A DNA stretch of 64,000 nucleotides. Origin: Clostridium sp. Marseille-P3244 (GTDB lineage Bacteria > Bacillota > Clostridia > Lachnospirales > Lachnospiraceae). Below, piece by piece: positions 51,112 to 61,424 of this stretch. The number at the start of each line of letters is the position of its first letter. Positions within the stretch are counted from its first letter, which is position 1. A program made the translations under genes and the position numbers. The notes beneath the pieces are model-generated. The model was not told the DNA's origin and did not search any database. It saw only the letters and a list, made by a program, of their open reading frames with translations. The stretch is taken from the NCBI RefSeq assembly GCF_900120155.1, contig NZ_LT635549.1, forward strand, positions 62,001 through 126,000, in the 5' to 3' direction.

Positions 51112-51761
51112 CCGGCCTGCTCCCCCAGAATCTTTACGATATTGGCAAATACATCATCGATATCAACCGTGCCGTCAACCTCTCTGAGAATCCCCGCCTG
51201 TGTATAATATTCGATCAGAGGCTGTGTCTGCTCATGATAAACACCCAGTCTTTTAAGAACGGTCTCCGGTTTGTCGTCATCCCGTAAGATAAGGCTGCCG
51301 CCGCACTTGTCGCAGATCCCCTCTTCTTTCGTGGGGGCATATACAATATGATAAGTAGCTCCGCAGTCAACACAGGCTCTTCTTCCGGACATACGGTTTA
51401 CGATATTGTCATCGGGCACTTCCACATTAATCGCATAGTCCATTTTCTGCCCCATCTCAGCAAGAGCCGCGTCCAGCGCTTCCGCCTGGGGGATCGTACG
51501 CGGGAATCCATCGAGGACATATCCGTTCGCGCAGTCGTCCTGTTTCACCCGATCCACTACCAGATCAACCACAAGCTCATCAGGTACGAGAAGTCCCTGA
51601 TCCATATAGGTCTTGGCCTTCTTTCCGAGTTCCGTGCCGTTCTTGATATTGGCGCGGAAGATGTCACCGGTCGAAATATGCGGGATCCCATATTTGTCCG
51701 CGATCTTTTTCGCCTGCGTCCCTTTTCCTGCGCCGGGTGCTCCCAGCATGATGATCTTCAT
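51108..51761 (-). CDS. adk: Adenylate kinase
   Basis: A 217-aa nucleotide kinase that converts AMP and ATP to two ADP. Walker A is GAPGAGKGT (7-15), the AMP-binding motifs are [12 protein letters not shown] and [11 protein letters not shown], and the lid carries a four-cysteine zinc site (CVDCG ... CDKCG), as in Gram-positive long-form enzymes. GGAGG precedes the ATG at 51761. It lies behind secY and overlaps the KOW gene. Map is absent from its usual place. Confidence 0.97.
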   Translation of the reverse strand: MKIIMLGAPGAGKGTQAKKIADKYGIPHISTGDIFRANIKNGTELGKKAKTYMDQGLLVPDELVVDLVVDRVKQDDCANGYVLDGFPRTIPQAEALDAALAEMGQKMDYAINVEVPDDNIVNRMSGRRACVDCGATYHIVYAPTKEEGICDKCGGSLILRDDDKPETVLKRLGVYHEQTQPLIEYYTQAGILREVDGTVDIDDVFANIVKILGEQAG

Positions 51762-51847
51762 AATCTTACCTCCCGTCTGATACACCATGAGCCCGCTAAG
51801 TCCCATCCCTTTCAAACGGGACAGAACAAGGCGAGCTGTATGGTAAT

Positions 51848-53200
51848 TTAATATCCAAGAAAGCTGTTTGTCATATTGCTTCCTTTATTATTTAAAAATC
51901 CTGTATAATTTCTCACAAGCATCTGTGACTCGATCTTCTTGATCGTATCGAGTACCACTCCCACGATGATGATGATGGATGTTCCTCCGAAGGAAACATT
52001 GGCACCAAACACACCGTTAAAGAAGAACGGGATGACCTGAACGATGACCAGCCCGCAGGCGCCTATGAAAATAATGTAATTGAGGATCTTCTGGAGATAC
52101 TCAACCGTCGGCTTGCCCGGGCGGATACCCGGTATGAAACCGCCGCTCTTCTTCATGTTATTCGCGATCTCCAGCGGATTGAATGTGATCGATGTATAAA
52201 AATACGCGAAAAATATGGTAAGAATGATATACACGATCAGCCCGATCGAATAGATCGGCCTTGACGGATCACACCAGTTGCTGGAATTCATTCCCGCCAG
52301 TATCTGGCTTCCGATTCCGTTTCCATCTCCTTTTCCGAGAAACTGGGCGATCATGATCGGAGTCTGCATCAGTGACGACGCAAAGATAACCGGAATAACT
52401 CCCGCTGTATTCACACGCAGCGGAATATGCGTGGACTGTCCTCCGTATGTCTTTCTTCCCAGCACTTTCTTGGAGTACTGTACCGCGATCCTTCTCTCAC
52501 CGCTCTGAAGGATCACAACAAATACTACGACCGCCAGGATGATCGCCAGGATAATAACAGCCGCAAGCGCTGCCTGCGCGATCTTTTTGCCGCTGATGAA
52601 CTGTTCATACAGTGTCACAAAATCATTGGGCACCCGGGATAAAATATTGATCAGAAGAACAATAGAAATTCCGTTGCCAACACCATTCTCTGTAATACGC
52701 TCACCGATCCACATAAGGAACGCGCTTCCCGCTGTCAGTGTACATACTACGATCGCGCAGTTTACGAAATTATATTCTTCAAGAAGTCCCTGCCGGCCCA
52801 GTCCTACCGCGAGGGCGGTAGACTCGATCAGCGCCAGCCCGACTGTCACATATCTCGTAATAGCCGCGATCTTCTTTCTTCCCTCTTCCCCTTCCTTCTG
52901 CATCTCCTCAAGCTTCGGTATAGCGATCGTCAGGAGCTGCATGATAATGGAAGATGTGATGTACGGCGTAATGCTCAGAGCAAATACCGAAAAATTTGTA
53001 AAGGAGCCGCCGGTAAACGCCTCAAAAAAGTTGAGGGCGTCACCGGTCTGCTGCTCAAAAAACTGCTGAATAAAGGTTGGATCCACCCCTGGCGTCGGAA
53101 GCTGTGATCCAAGCCTCACAACGATGAGCATTGCAAATGTATAGAGGATCCTTTTTCGGATATCTTCTATCTGAAATGCTCTGCGTACTGTCTTAAGCAT
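51848..53200 (-). CDS. secY: Preprotein translocase subunit SecY
   Basis: The ten-helix channel protein of the Sec translocon, 450 aa. It starts [20 protein letters not shown] and contains [37 protein letters not shown] and the C-terminal [15 protein letters not shown], all typical. Its ATG overlaps the rplO stop codon (TAATG), so translation is coupled. It lies in the standard spc order rplO, secY, adk. Confidence 0.97.
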   Translation of the reverse strand: MLKTVRRAFQIEDIRKRILYTFAMLIVVRLGSQLPTPGVDPTFIQQFFEQQTGDALNFFEAFTGGSFTNFSVFALSITPYITSSIIMQLLTIAIPKLEEMQKEGEEGRKKIAAITRYVTVGLALIESTALAVGLGRQGLLEEYNFVNCAIVVCTLTAGSAFLMWIGERITENGVGNGISIVLLINILSRVPNDFVTLYEQFISGKKIAQAALAAVIILAIILAVVVFVVILQSGERRIAVQYSKKVLGRKTYGGQSTHIPLRVNTAGVIPVIFASSLMQTPIMIAQFLGKGDGNGIGSQILAGMNSSNWCDPSRPIYSIGLIVYIILTIFFAYFYTSITFNPLEIANNMKKSGGFIPGIRPGKPTVEYLQKILNYIIFIGACGLVIVQVIPFFFNGVFGANVSFGGTSIIIIVGVVLDTIKKIESQMLVRNYTGFLNNKGSNMTNSFLGY

Positions 53201-53640
53201 TAGATCACCTCTGCTTTTCCACCAAGTGCTTCAATCTTCTCAGCTGCCTTCGCGCTGAACGCGTTTGCCTGAACTGTAAGCTTCTTAGTTAACTCTCCAT
53301 TCCCAAGAATTTTGACTCCGTCTCTCGGATTCTTAACAATACCGCTCTCGATCAGTGTCTCTACAGATACTGTCGCGCCGTCCTCAAATCTTTCCAGCGC
53401 CCCCAGATTGATCCCTATGATCGTCTTGGAGTTCCTGCAGGTGAACCCTCTCTTCGGTATTCTTCTGTATAAAGGCATCTGGCCACCTTCAAATCCAGGT
53501 CTTGCGCCGCCTGAACGGGCTTTCTGTCCTTTATGGCCTTTGCCGGCTGTCTTGCCGTTTCCTGAACCATGTCCACGGCCTCTTCTGAAATTATCGCTCT
53601 GTTTAGACCCGTCTGCCGGTCTCAAGTTTGATAAGTCCAT
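53200..53640 (-). CDS. rplO: 50S ribosomal protein L15
   Basis: A 146-aa large-subunit assembly protein. The glycine/arginine-rich extension ([20 protein letters not shown]) and [18 protein letters not shown] are canonical, and the globular C-terminal domain follows. GGAGG precedes the ATG, and the stop overlaps secY. Confidence 0.97.
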   Translation of the reverse strand: MDLSNLRPADGSKQSDNFRRGRGHGSGNGKTAGKGHKGQKARSGGARPGFEGGQMPLYRRIPKRGFTCRNSKTIIGINLGALERFEDGATVSVETLIESGIVKNPRDGVKILGNGELTKKLTVQANAFSAKAAEKIEALGGKAEVI

Positions 53641-53660
53641 GACGTTACCTCCTTATCTTT

Positions 53661-53843
53661 CTATGCCTCTTCTTCAACCTTCACCAAATGTCTGACCTGC
53701 TGCACCATACCTCTGGTAGCCGCATTGTCCGGCAGCACGACTGTCCTGCCTGTCTTTCTGAGACCAAGAGCCTCAACTGTCTTTTTATGCTTTGGTATGG
53801 CGCCGATTGTAGACTTTACTAACGTAACTTTCAAGTTTGCCAT
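53661..53843 (-). CDS. rpmD: 50S ribosomal protein L30
   Basis: A 60-aa protein of the short bacterial L30 form: MANLKVTLVKSTIGAIPKHK and then LGLRKTGRTVVLPDN. It binds 23S and 5S-proximal rRNA. It lies between rpsE and rplO, in the standard order. Confidence 0.96.
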   Translation of the reverse strand: MANLKVTLVKSTIGAIPKHKKTVEALGLRKTGRTVVLPDNAATRGMVQQVRHLVKVEEEA

Positions 53844-53901
53844 TTCAATCTTACCTCCTTATGTGATAGATCTGATCTTTCAATAAACAGATCCTATCCT
53901 C

Positions 53902-54411
53902 TTAGCCCGTGATCTCCTCAATTGACTTGCCGCGCAGTCTTGCAACATCTTCCGGTGATTTTGTCTCTTTCAGGCCTTCGATCGTGGCGAGCACCACATT
54001 CTGCTTGTTATTTGAACCAAGAGATTTTGTACGGATATTCTTGATCCCCGCCATCTCGATCACGGCACGCGCCGGACCTCCGGCGATCACACCGGTACCG
54101 TCCGGAGCATTCTTAAGGAGTACGGACGCGCTTCCGAACTTTCCGATCACATCGTGGATCACACTTGCGTTGTTGTCAAGTGCCACTGTGATCATCTTCT
54201 TCATCGCGTCTTCTTTTCCCTTGCGGATCGCTTCCGGGATCTCGGTAGCTTTTCCCAAACCTGCACCAACATGGCCGTTGCCGTCTCCGACAACAACTAA
54301 AGCTGTAAAACGGAAGTTACGACCACCTTTAACAACTTTGGTAACACGTTTGATCGATACTACTTTTTCTAATAATTCCATCTGACTAGCATCAATACGT
54401 TCCTGTCTCAT
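53902..54411 (-). CDS. rpsE: 30S ribosomal protein S5
   Basis: A 169-aa decoding-fidelity protein at the mRNA entry site. The double-stranded-RNA-binding-like N-domain carries [20 protein letters not shown] and [14 protein letters not shown]. The C-domain has [19 protein letters not shown] and [14 protein letters not shown]. The positions around the spectinomycin loop (KGGRNF) look like the normal sensitive form. Confidence 0.97.
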   Translation of the reverse strand: MRQERIDASQMELLEKVVSIKRVTKVVKGGRNFRFTALVVVGDGNGHVGAGLGKATEIPEAIRKGKEDAMKKMITVALDNNASVIHDVIGKFGSASVLLKNAPDGTGVIAGGPARAVIEMAGIKNIRTKSLGSNNKQNVVLATIEGLKETKSPEDVARLRGKSIEEITG

Positions 54412-54427
54412 CTGTGTTCTCCCTTCC

Positions 54428-54796
54428 CTAGAAATTCAGCCCGGCTTCTCTTGCCGCGTCTGCCAGTGCCTTGATCTTACCCTGGTAAATGAAGCCGCCT
54501 CTGTCAAAGACAACTTCCGTGATGCCTTTCTCTTTTGCCTTCTCAGCGATCACTTTGCCGAGATATGCAGCTGCCTCAACATTGTTTGTCTTCTCCAGCT
54601 CTGCCTTCACATCTTTCTGAAGAGTGGAGGCTGCGACCAGTGTATTTCCAACCGTGTCATCAATGATCTGAGCATACATATGATTGTTGCTCCGGAAAAC
54701 AGCAAGACGTGGTCTCTCTGCTGTTCCGCTGAAACGGTTGCGTAATTTCATGTGTTTTTTTCTACGAACTTCGCTTCTTGATTTCTTACTAACCAT
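54428..54796 (-). CDS. rplR: 50S ribosomal protein L18
   Basis: A 122-aa 5S-rRNA-binding protein with [40 protein letters not shown] and the C-terminal [20 protein letters not shown]. The frame opens at a GTG two codons earlier, but GGAGA is 8 nt before the ATG at 54796. Confidence 0.96.
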   Translation of the reverse strand: MVSKKSRSEVRRKKHMKLRNRFSGTAERPRLAVFRSNNHMYAQIIDDTVGNTLVAASTLQKDVKAELEKTNNVEAAAYLGKVIAEKAKEKGITEVVFDRGGFIYQGKIKALADAAREAGLNF

Positions 54797-54813
54797 TTTC
54801 ACACTCTCCTTAT

Positions 54814-55356
54814 TTATTTCTTACCAGTCTTACCGACTTTGCGTCTGATCACTTCATCCGCATACTTGATACCCTTGCCCTTATACGGCTCAGGTCTCCT
54901 CTTGTCTCTGATCTCTGCGGCATACTGTCCGACTTTCTCTTTATCGATCCCTTTTACAGTGATCTTGTTCTGGCCTTCCAGAACCGTCTCGATGCCTTCC
55001 GGATCCGTCATCTCGACTGGATGAGAGTATCCAAGGTTCAGTGTCAGTTTATTTCCTGATTTTGCTGCTCTGTAACCAACACCATTTACTTCAAGAACTT
55101 TCTCATAACCCTGAGTTACACCTACCACCATGTTGTTGATCAGTGTTCTCGTCAGGCCGTGAAGAGATTTCATCTTCTTGAGATCATTCGGTCTTGTTAC
55201 AGTTACTTCTTCGCCTTCAACTTTAATTTCCATCTCAACCGGGAGTTCTCTTGTCAGAGTTCCCTTCGGACCTTTCACGGTCACTACATTGTTCTCTGCA
55301 ACTTCCACAGTAACTCCTGCGGGAATCGCAACCGGCAGTCTTCCGATACGTGACAT
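54814..55356 (-). CDS. rplF: 50S ribosomal protein L6
   Basis: A 180-aa protein with two similar domains, near the GTPase-associated centre. It starts [19 protein letters not shown] and ends with [18 protein letters not shown] followed by [10 protein letters not shown]; the conserved GYSHPVE is present. GGAGG precedes the ATG. A spacer of about 215 nt with the stop-linked repeat separates it from rpsH upstream. Confidence 0.97.
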   Translation of the reverse strand: MSRIGRLPVAIPAGVTVEVAENNVVTVKGPKGTLTRELPVEMEIKVEGEEVTVTRPNDLKKMKSLHGLTRTLINNMVVGVTQGYEKVLEVNGVGYRAAKSGNKLTLNLGYSHPVEMTDPEGIETVLEGQNKITVKGIDKEKVGQYAAEIRDKRRPEPYKGKGIKYADEVIRRKVGKTGKK

Positions 55357-55509
55357 ACCTGTTTCCTCCTTAACTTAGATTTTCGGAGCAGCGGCTTTAG
55401 GCTGCTCTGTTTTCAGTTACTTCGCGCCTGTCGGCGCAGCGCCTTTTATAAGGAAGTTCTTTTCGCTAAGCTCGGGCTTCGCCTACAGCTTGCCCTTGCC
55501 AATCTCAAA

Positions 55510-55575
55510 GAACGGCCTCGCACTAAATTCACCGTTCGCTTTACAGCTCCGGTTCATTAAGTTGCTTTCGGCCTA
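55510..55575 (-). repeat. Stop-codon-linked repeat, copy 2 (behind rpsH)
   Basis: On the minus strand it starts with the rpsH stop TAG, as TAGGCCGAAAGCAACTTAATG, then AGCTGTAAAGCGAA and GAATTTAGTGCGAGGCCGTTC. A second part with GAGCTTAGCGAAAAGAACTTCC follows to about 55450. Confidence 0.8.
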
Positions 55576-55974
55576 CCAAACGAAGCACAATACTTCTCCG
55601 CCTACGCCCAGTTTTCTTGCTTCTTTGTCTGTCACCACACCTTTGTTGGTGGAGATGATCGCTGTGCCAAGGCCTCCGAGCACTTTCGGGATATCTTCCG
55701 AGTTTGCGTAAACACGCAGGCCCGGCTTGGAGATTCTCTTGAGACCGGAGATTACCTTCTCATTCTTGTCAGCGCCGTATTTCAGCGTGATATGGATCGT
55801 CTGGAAATGTCCGTCTTCTACAAGGTCATATTTTGCGATATATCCTTCATCCAGCAGGATGTTTGCGATAGCAATCTTCATCTTGGATGCCGGTACATCT
55901 ACTGTATCATGTTTTGCAGTATTTGCGTTACGAATTCTTGTAAGCATATCTGCAATCGGATCGCTCATAGTCAT
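55573..55974 (-). CDS. rpsH: 30S ribosomal protein S8
   Basis: A 133-aa primary 16S rRNA-binding protein, in many bacteria also a repressor of the spc operon. It starts [20 protein letters not shown] and ends with [20 protein letters not shown] then LCFVW, all canonical. GGAGG is 9 nt before the ATG. The stop TAG forms the first triplet of a dispersed repeat. Confidence 0.97.
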   Translation of the reverse strand: MTMSDPIADMLTRIRNANTAKHDTVDVPASKMKIAIANILLDEGYIAKYDLVEDGHFQTIHITLKYGADKNEKVISGLKRISKPGLRVYANSEDIPKVLGGLGTAIISTNKGVVTDKEARKLGVGGEVLCFVW

Positions 55975-56150
55975 GTGTTGTTTCCTCCTATATTTTTCTC
56001 AGTTTATAATCATGCTGAGGTTGGGGATGTTCCGGGCCGGCAGTAAATGTGTGTACTTTTCCGGGGCCGGACCAGTTCCGTGCGCCTAAGCTGCCCGCGC
56101 TGTCAAGGAAGTTCTTCTCGCCGGGCTCGAAAATACCTCGCCAGGCTCCA

Positions 56151-56215
56151 AGAACGACCTCGCACTAAATTCGTGCGGCGCCTTCAGCTTGCACTCATTA
56201 AGTGCTTTCGGCCTA
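56151..56215 (-). repeat. Stop-codon-linked repeat, copy 3 (behind rpsN)
   Basis: On the minus strand it starts with the rpsN stop TAG, as TAGGCCGAAAGCACTTAATGAG, then AGCTGAAGGCG and GAATTTAGTGCGAGG. As behind rpsH, it is followed by a GCGAGAAGAACTTCCTT segment (to about 56105). Confidence 0.8.
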
Positions 56216-56398
56216 CCAACTTGCTTTTTTAACACCGGGGATCTGTCCTTTGTATGCCAGTTCACGGAAGCAGATACGGCAGATTCCATATTTTCTCAGA
56301 TAAGCGTGCGGACGTCCGCAGATCCTGCAGCGGCTGTACTCTCTTGTAGAGAATTTCGCCTTGCGCTGCTGTTTGATTTTCATTGATGTCTTTGCCAT
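56213..56398 (-). CDS. rpsN: 30S ribosomal protein S14, zinc type
   Basis: A 61-aa zinc-binding S14 (type Z). The four cysteines are in CRICGRP and CRICFRE. It starts [20 protein letters not shown] and ends [16 protein letters not shown] precedes the ATG. This short zinc form is standard in Firmicutes. Confidence 0.97.
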   Translation of the reverse strand: MAKTSMKIKQQRKAKFSTREYSRCRICGRPHAYLRKYGICRICFRELAYKGQIPGVKKASW

Positions 56399-56410
56399 GA
56401 ATTTCCCTCC

Positions 56411-56950
56411 TTACTTTGCAAACGGCATATTGAACTGTGTCAATAATTCACGTGCTTCTTCATCAGTCTTGGCTGTTGTAACGAAGATCACGTCCATACC
56501 TCTGACTTTGTCGATCTTATCGTACTCGATCTCAGGGAAAATCAGCTGCTCCTTGATTCCAAGTGCGTAGTTTCCTCTTCCGTCAAACGCGTTCGGGTTT
56601 ACGCCTCTGAAGTCACGTACACGGGGAAGTGCGAGGTTGATCAGACGGTCAACGAACTCATACATTTTCTCCCCTCTTAAGGTAACTTTGCATCCGATCG
56701 GCATTCCTTCTCTGATCTTGAAGTTAGCCACGGAATTCTTCGCTCTTGTAATAACGGCTTTCTGTCCTGCAATCTTCTCCATATCAGCGACCGCGGACTC
56801 TAAAACCTTTGCATTTTCCTTTGCCTCGCCGACGCCCATGTTGATAACAACTTTGTCGAGCTTCGGCACTTCCATGATATTCTTATATCCAAATTTCTTG
56901 ATCATTGCGTCAATGATCTCATTCTGGTACTGTTCTTTCAGTCTACTCAA
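56411..56950 (-). CDS. rplE: 50S ribosomal protein L5
   Basis: A 179-aa protein that binds 5S rRNA and contacts the P-site t[23 protein letters not shown] at the start, [20 protein letters not shown], and [20 protein letters not shown] with [18 protein letters not shown] are all canonical. Confidence 0.97.
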   Translation of the reverse strand: MSRLKEQYQNEIIDAMIKKFGYKNIMEVPKLDKVVINMGVGEAKENAKVLESAVADMEKIAGQKAVITRAKNSVANFKIREGMPIGCKVTLRGEKMYEFVDRLINLALPRVRDFRGVNPNAFDGRGNYALGIKEQLIFPEIEYDKIDKVRGMDVIFVTTAKTDEEARELLTQFNMPFAK

Positions 56951-56972
56951 AGTCCTGGACCTCCTTCCTCAA

Positions 56973-57284
56973 TTAATCGATCACTTCGCCGGTCTTCTTG
57001 GCGAAACGCACCTTCTTGTCACCGTCCATCTTGAAGCCGACTCTCGTCGCCTGTCCTTTGTGCACATACATAACATTGGACGCGTCGATGTAGCTTTCCT
57101 GATGTACGATACCGCCATTCTGGTTCGCCGCACTGGGTTTTGTGTGCTTCGTCACCATGTTGACGCCTTCGACCAGGACCTTACCGTCTTTTTTATTCAC
57201 GGCAATTACTTTGCCTTCTTTGTCTTTGTCTTTTCCGGCGATGACCTTTACAGTGTCGCCTTTTTTAATCTTCATTGTTGACAT
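56973..57284 (-). CDS. rplX: 50S ribosomal protein L24
   Basis: A 103-aa KOW-domain protein that initiates 50S assembly. [20 protein letters not shown] is the KOW motif, followed by [20 protein letters not shown]. The frame is open from a GTG three codons upstream, but GGAGG lies 8 nt before the ATG at 57284. Confidence 0.96.
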   Translation of the reverse strand: MSTMKIKKGDTVKVIAGKDKDKEGKVIAVNKKDGKVLVEGVNMVTKHTKPSAANQNGGIVHQESYIDASNVMYVHKGQATRVGFKMDGDKKVRFAKKTGEVID

Positions 57285-57296
57285 CTTGGGCACCTC

Positions 57297-57665
57297 CTAC
57301 AGTACTTCCGGAGCCAGTGAAACGATCTTCATAAAGTGTTTCTCTCTGAGCTCACGGGCTACTGGTCCAAAAATACGCGTTCCACGCGGATTCAAATCGT
57401 CTTTTATAATAACAGCAGCATTTTCATCGAATCTGATATAGGACCCGTCTTTACGGCGTGCGCCTTTTACAGAACGGACAACTACAGCTTTCACGACATC
57501 TCCTTTTTTAACAACGCCGCCTGGTGTTGCATCTTTGACAGTCGCAACGATGATATCACCGATATTTGCATATCTTCTTGTAGAACCGCCAAGCACACGG
57601 ATGCACAGCAGCTCTTTCGCGCCTGTGTTGTCTGCTACTTTCAGTCTGCTTTCTTGCTGTATCAT
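57297..57665 (-). CDS. rplN: 50S ribosomal protein L14
   Basis: A 122-aa intersubunit-bridge protein. It begins [20 protein letters not shown], with [20 protein letters not shown] and [20 protein letters not shown], all canonical. GGAGG precedes the ATG. Confidence 0.97.
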   Translation of the reverse strand: MIQQESRLKVADNTGAKELLCIRVLGGSTRRYANIGDIIVATVKDATPGGVVKKGDVVKAVVVRSVKGARRKDGSYIRFDENAAVIIKDDLNPRGTRIFGPVARELREKHFMKIVSLAPEVL

Positions 57666-57687
57666 GCAGGTAAACCTCCTTCAAAAA

Positions 57688-57945
57688 TTATTTTGCTTTC
57701 TCCATGATTTCCACAAGTCTCCATCTCTTGTCCTTGGACAGCGGCCTTGTTTCCATAACTTTTACTGTATCTCCGATCTTACACTCATTGTTCTCATCGT
57801 GAGCTTTCAGCTTGTAAGTTCTCTTTACAATCTTCTTATAAAGCGGGTGTTTTACATGGTCCTCAACTGCAACGACGACTGTTTTGTCCATCTTGTCGCT
57901 GACAACCTTGCCCACACGGGTTTTTCTAAGATTTCTCTCTTCCAC
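57688..57945 (-). CDS. rpsQ: 30S ribosomal protein S17
   Basis: An 85-aa OB-fold 16S rRNA-binding protein with [20 protein letters not shown] and [20 protein letters not shown]. Its start codon is GTG (57945), with GGAG 6 nt upstream. Confidence 0.97.
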   Translation of the reverse strand: MEERNLRKTRVGKVVSDKMDKTVVVAVEDHVKHPLYKKIVKRTYKLKAHDENNECKIGDTVKVMETRPLSKDKRWRLVEIMEKAK

Positions 57946-57958
57946 GGCTTACTCCTTC

Positions 57959-58159
57959 CTATCGCCCAGCCTCTGTGATCAGAGTCTGAATACGCGCGAT
58001 ATTCTTCCTTACTTCCTTGATCCTGCTTGTGTTGTCCAACTGGTTTGTGGCATTCTGGAACCTTAAGTTGAAGAGTTCCTTCTTAGCAGCTACTAATTCC
58101 TGATTTAATTCCTCTACGGATTTTCCTCTTAATTCTTTTACAAATGTATTAGTTTTCAC
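57959..58159 (-). CDS. rpmC: 50S ribosomal protein L29
   Basis: A 66-aa two-helix protein at the exit tunnel: [20 protein letters not shown], then [20 protein letters not shown]. The best start is the GTG at 58159 with AAGGCGG 8 nt upstream; an earlier GTG lacks spacing. It overlaps the end of rplP by 11 nt, implying coupling. Confidence 0.95.
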   Translation of the reverse strand: MKTNTFVKELRGKSVEELNQELVAAKKELFNLRFQNATNQLDNTSRIKEVRKNIARIQTLITEAGR

Positions 58160-58586
58160 TGTTATCACCGCCTTCTAAGTCTGCGCGAGAAACAATTTTG
58201 CATTTGCAAGGTAACTTATGCATTGCAAGTCGAAGTGCCTCTCTAGCTGTTTCCTCTGGTACTCCTGCAATCTCAAACATTACACGGCCCGGCTTCACAA
58301 CTGCTGCCCAGTACTCCACTGTACCTTTACCGCTACCCATACGGGTCTCAGCCGGTTTTGCAGTGATCGGCTTGTCGGGGAAAATCTTGATCCAAACCTT
58401 ACCGCCACGCTTGATGTAACGTGTCATGGCAACACGGGCTGCCTCGATCTGGTTGGAACGGATCCAGCACGGCTCTGTAGCGATGATGCCGTACTCACCA
58501 TATGCGATCGTGTTACCTCTGAGGGCCTTGCCCTTCATGGTGCCACGGAACTGTTTACGACGTTTTACTCTTTTTGGCATTAACAT
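58149..58586 (-). CDS. rplP: 50S ribosomal protein L16
   Basis: A 145-aa protein at the A-site tRNA elbow. [40 protein letters not shown] and [20 protein letters not shown] are canonical. GGGAGA is 8 nt before the first ATG. That ATG overlaps the rpsC stop (TAATG), so the genes are coupled. Confidence 0.97.
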   Translation of the reverse strand: MLMPKRVKRRKQFRGTMKGKALRGNTIAYGEYGIIATEPCWIRSNQIEAARVAMTRYIKRGGKVWIKIFPDKPITAKPAETRMGSGKGTVEYWAAVVKPGRVMFEIAGVPEETAREALRLAMHKLPCKCKIVSRADLEGGDNSEN

Positions 58587-59242
58587 TATTTATCTCTCCC
58601 TTCCTTATCTGCTTTAGTCGGAAGAACCTCGCCTTTGTAAATCCAAACCTTTACACCGACTTTTCCGTAAGTTGTGTCAGCTTCTGCGAAACCATAATCA
58701 ATGTCAGCTCTTAAAGTCTGCAGCGGAATTGTACCCTCGCTGTAGAACTCTGTACGCGCCATATCAGCTCCACCGAGACGCCCGGAAACGGAAGTCTTAA
58801 CACCGAGTGCGCCTGCCTTCATTGTCCTTGACATACAGGACTTCATCGCGCGGCGGAAAGAGATACGGTTCTCAAGCTGCTGGGCAATGTTCTCAGCCAC
58901 GAGCTGCGCGTCCTTATCCGGTCTCTTGATCTCTTTGATGTCAACGATAAGCTTCTTGTCAGTGAACTTTGTAAGCTCAGCCTTCACCTTCTCGATCTCG
59001 GAACCGCCCTTGCCGATGACAACGCCCGGCTTGGCTGTATATACAACGATCTTCACGCGGTCGGAAGCTCTCTCGATCTCGATCCTGGAGATTCCGGCGC
59101 TGTATAATCTCTTCTTTAAAAATGTTCTGATCTTGTGGTCTTCAACCAGGTTGTCAGCGAAATCTTTCTCTGCGTACCATTTGGAATCCCAGTCTTTGAT
59201 AACGCCGACTCTCAAGCCATGAGGATTTACTTTCTGTCCCAT
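58586..59242 (-). CDS. rpsC: 30S ribosomal protein S3
   Basis: A 218-aa mRNA-entry and helicase-ring protein. [20 protein letters not shown], the KH domain [20 protein letters not shown] and the C-domain [20 protein letters not shown] are canonical. It lies between rplV and rplP. Confidence 0.97.
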   Translation of the reverse strand: MGQKVNPHGLRVGVIKDWDSKWYAEKDFADNLVEDHKIRTFLKKRLYSAGISRIEIERASDRVKIVVYTAKPGVVIGKGGSEIEKVKAELTKFTDKKLIVDIKEIKRPDKDAQLVAENIAQQLENRISFRRAMKSCMSRTMKAGALGVKTSVSGRLGGADMARTEFYSEGTIPLQTLRADIDYGFAEADTTYGKVGVKVWIYKGEVLPTKADKEGRDK

Positions 59243-59251
59243 AATGCCCTC

Positions 59252-59638
59252 CTATCTTTCATTCAGCACGATCGTTATGTGGCTCATTCTCTTCTCGATC
59301 CTGTAAGCCCTGCCCTGTGCTCTCGGTCTGATTCTCTTCATTGTCGGTCCTTTGTTTGCGTAGCACTCCTCAATGTAGAGGTTTGCAGCATTCATGCCAT
59401 TGTTGTTTTCAGCGTTGGCGATCGCTGACTTCAGCAGTTTCTCTATCACTGTAGAAGCATATCTCGGATTGTACGCCAGGATTCCGAGTGCTGTTGTTAC
59501 ATCCTTGCCTCTGATGGCATCAAGAACAAAGCACGCCTTCTGAACAGATACTCTTGCGTAAGAGATCTTGGCTGAAGGTCTTGTATCTCTCTGCTCGTTT
59601 CTCTCTCTCTTGATCTGGGATCTGTGTCCTCTTGCCAT
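59252..59638 (-). CDS. rplV: 50S ribosomal protein L22
   Basis: A 128-aa exit-tunnel protein. It starts MARGHRSQIKRERNEQRDTR, and the beta-hairpin region KGPTMKRIRPRAQGRAYRIE ends in RMSHITIVL. The hairpin, where macrolide-resistance changes occur, looks ordinary. It overlaps nothing and lies 9 nt before rpsC. Confidence 0.97.
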   Translation of the reverse strand: MARGHRSQIKRERNEQRDTRPSAKISYARVSVQKACFVLDAIRGKDVTTALGILAYNPRYASTVIEKLLKSAIANAENNNGMNAANLYIEECYANKGPTMKRIRPRAQGRAYRIEKRMSHITIVLNER

Positions 59639-59669
59639 GGATGTACCCTCCTTTCAAAATATAAGAATC

Positions 59670-59951
59670 TTATTTGACTTTTGATTTTTTCTCGTCTTTT
59701 CCATGCCCTCTGTAAGTTCTTGTAGCAACGAACTCACCGAGCTTGTGTCCTACCATGTCCTCAGTAACATATACCGGCACATGTCTCCTTCCGTCGTGTA
59801 CGGCGAATGTATGGCCTACAAATGACGGGAAGATCGTAGAACGGCGTGACCATGTCTTAATAACTGATTTATCACCTGATGCATTCATAGCGTCTACTTT
59901 TTTCAGCAAGCTTTCGTCTGCAAATGGTCCTTTTTTAAGTGAACGAGCCAT
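59670..59951 (-). CDS. rpsS: 30S ribosomal protein S19
   Basis: A 93-aa head protein that complexes with S13. [40 protein letters not shown] and [18 protein letters not shown] are canonical. GGAGG precedes the ATG. Confidence 0.97.
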   Translation of the reverse strand: MARSLKKGPFADESLLKKVDAMNASGDKSVIKTWSRRSTIFPSFVGHTFAVHDGRRHVPVYVTEDMVGHKLGEFVATRTYRGHGKDEKKSKVK

Positions 59952-59977
59952 AGGTTCTAACCTCCTTGTGAATCTGA

Positions 59978-60820
59978 TTATTTAATCGCTCTGCCATCTC
60001 TTCTTCTTACAATCAGCTTGTTGGAAGATTTATTCTTCTTGCGGGTCTTAAGGCCAAGTGCCGGTTTACCCCACGGTGTACACGGACCCGGACGGCCGAT
60101 ACCGGTCTTTCCTTCACCACCACCGTGCGGATGGTCATTCGGGTTCATGACAGAACCGCGGACTGTAGGTCTGATACCCATGTGACGCTTACGTCCTGCT
60201 TTACCGACATTGATCAGATTGTGCTCCCCGTTTCCTACCACACCAACTGATGCGCGGCAGATGATCGGAACCATTCTCATTTCACCTGACGGAAGTCTCA
60301 GTGTCGCGTATTTTCCTTCTTTCGCCATGAGCTGCGCGCTGTTTCCCGCGCTTCGCACAAGCTGTCCGCCCTTTCCGGGATAAAGCTCAATGTTGTGGAT
60401 CTGCGTACCAACCGGGATCTGGGAAAGCGGCAGGCAGTTCCCTACTCTTACTTCCGCGTCCGCGCCGTTCATAACAGTCATGCCGTCTTTCAGGCCTTCC
60501 GGAGCCAGGATGTATGCCTTCTCACCATCCGCGTAGCAGATCAGGGCGATGTTGGCGCTTCTGTTCGGATCGTACTCGATCCCGATAACCTTGGCCGGAA
60601 TGCCGTCCTTCTTTCTCTTAAAGTCTACAATTCTATATTTCTTTTTTGCTCCGCCGCCACGGTGTCTTACAGTAATCTTGCCCTGCGCGTTGCGGCCGGC
60701 CTGTCTTTTCTTGGAATCCAGGAGGGATTTCTCAGGAGTTGTCTTTGTAATCTCAGAGAAATCAGAACCTGTCATCTGTCTTCTGGAAGGTGTATATGGG
60801 TTATATGTTTTGATTCCCAT
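59978..60820 (-). CDS. rplB: 50S ribosomal protein L2
   Basis: A 280-aa core protein of the peptidyl-transferase region. [40 protein letters not shown] and [20 protein letters not shown] with the essential histidine region are canonical. Upstream lies a 304-nt spacer with a three-way-junction-like element, unusual for the rplW-rplB boundary. Confidence 0.97.
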   Translation of the reverse strand: MGIKTYNPYTPSRRQMTGSDFSEITKTTPEKSLLDSKKRQAGRNAQGKITVRHRGGGAKKKYRIVDFKRKKDGIPAKVIGIEYDPNRSANIALICYADGEKAYILAPEGLKDGMTVMNGADAEVRVGNCLPLSQIPVGTQIHNIELYPGKGGQLVRSAGNSAQLMAKEGKYATLRLPSGEMRMVPIICRASVGVVGNGEHNLINVGKAGRKRHMGIRPTVRGSVMNPNDHPHGGGEGKTGIGRPGPCTPWGKPALGLKTRKKNKSSNKLIVRRRDGRAIK

Positions 60821-60881
60821 TACTTTCTCTCCTTTCGTTAGCTCTAATTATTCATTTCACGGAATTGCACCGTATATCCGG

Positions 60882-61003
60882 GATAAACAGAGTGAGGATG
60901 ATTTCAGATAAGACTGCCATGCTTGCATGAGCAGGATTATATGAAATTATCTGAGCGTGTAACGCGACCGAGAGGCTTTTGCCTCGAGGGTGCTCTGTTT
61001 ATC
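60882..61003 (-). ncRNA. Candidate structured element between rplW and rplB
   Basis: A perfect 11-bp closing stem (GATAAACAGAG at 60882-60892, CTCTGTTTATC at 60993-61003) encloses two inner stems: GAGGC/GCCTC around a TTTT loop (60972-60985), and TCAGATAA/TTATCTGA (60904-60911, 60947-60954). The second is topped by CTGCCATGC with GCATG-A-GCAG. This makes a compact three-way junction of 122 nt. It does not match an RNA class that I know. It could be a regulatory RNA or an inserted palindromic repeat. Confidence 0.5.
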
Positions 61004-61035
61004 TGTTACTATTTCATCAATCGGCTTACAGTCCG

Positions 61036-61067
61036 GCTCGCTAAGCTCGATAAGACCTCGCTAAGCT
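61036..61067 (-). repeat. 12-bp direct repeat (CTCGCTAAGCTC twice) in the rplW-rplB spacer
   Basis: The unit occurs at 61036-61047 and 61056-61067. Its minus-strand form, GAGCTTAGCGAG, also resembles the tail of the stop-linked repeat behind rpsH (GAGCTTAGCGAA), linking this spacer to the same repeat family. Confidence 0.6.
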
Positions 61068-61124
61068 CCCCGAACGGGGTCCGACTAAGCCTCAGCCTGC
61101 GCTGACGCTTGCCTTCGGCAAGTC

Positions 61125-61424
61125 TTATAACCCCTCAAAAATCTCGATATCTTTGCTGTCTTCTGTAAGCTGTACGATCGCTTTCTTTGTCTTAGCTGTC
61201 TTTCCGAATGTCATACCACGTCTCTTGTTCTTTCCCTCAAGATTCATTGTGTTGACGCTCTTTACCTTTGTTCCGTCGAACATTTTTTCAACAGCTTCTT
61301 TGATCTGATTCTTTGTAGCCTCTGTGTGTACAAGGAATGTATATTTCTTGTCAGCCATCAGATCCATACTCTTCTCTGTGATGACCGGTTTCAGGATCAC
61401 ATCATAATACTGAATGTTTGCCAT
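61125..61424 (-). CDS. rplW: 50S ribosomal protein L23
   Basis: A 99-aa exit-tunnel rim protein and docking site for trigger factor and [43 protein letters not shown] and [20 protein letters not shown] are canonical. Its ATG overlaps the rplD stop by one nt. Confidence 0.97.
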   Translation of the reverse strand: MANIQYYDVILKPVITEKSMDLMADKKYTFLVHTEATKNQIKEAVEKMFDGTKVKSVNTMNLEGKNKRRGMTFGKTAKTKKAIVQLTEDSKDIEIFEGL

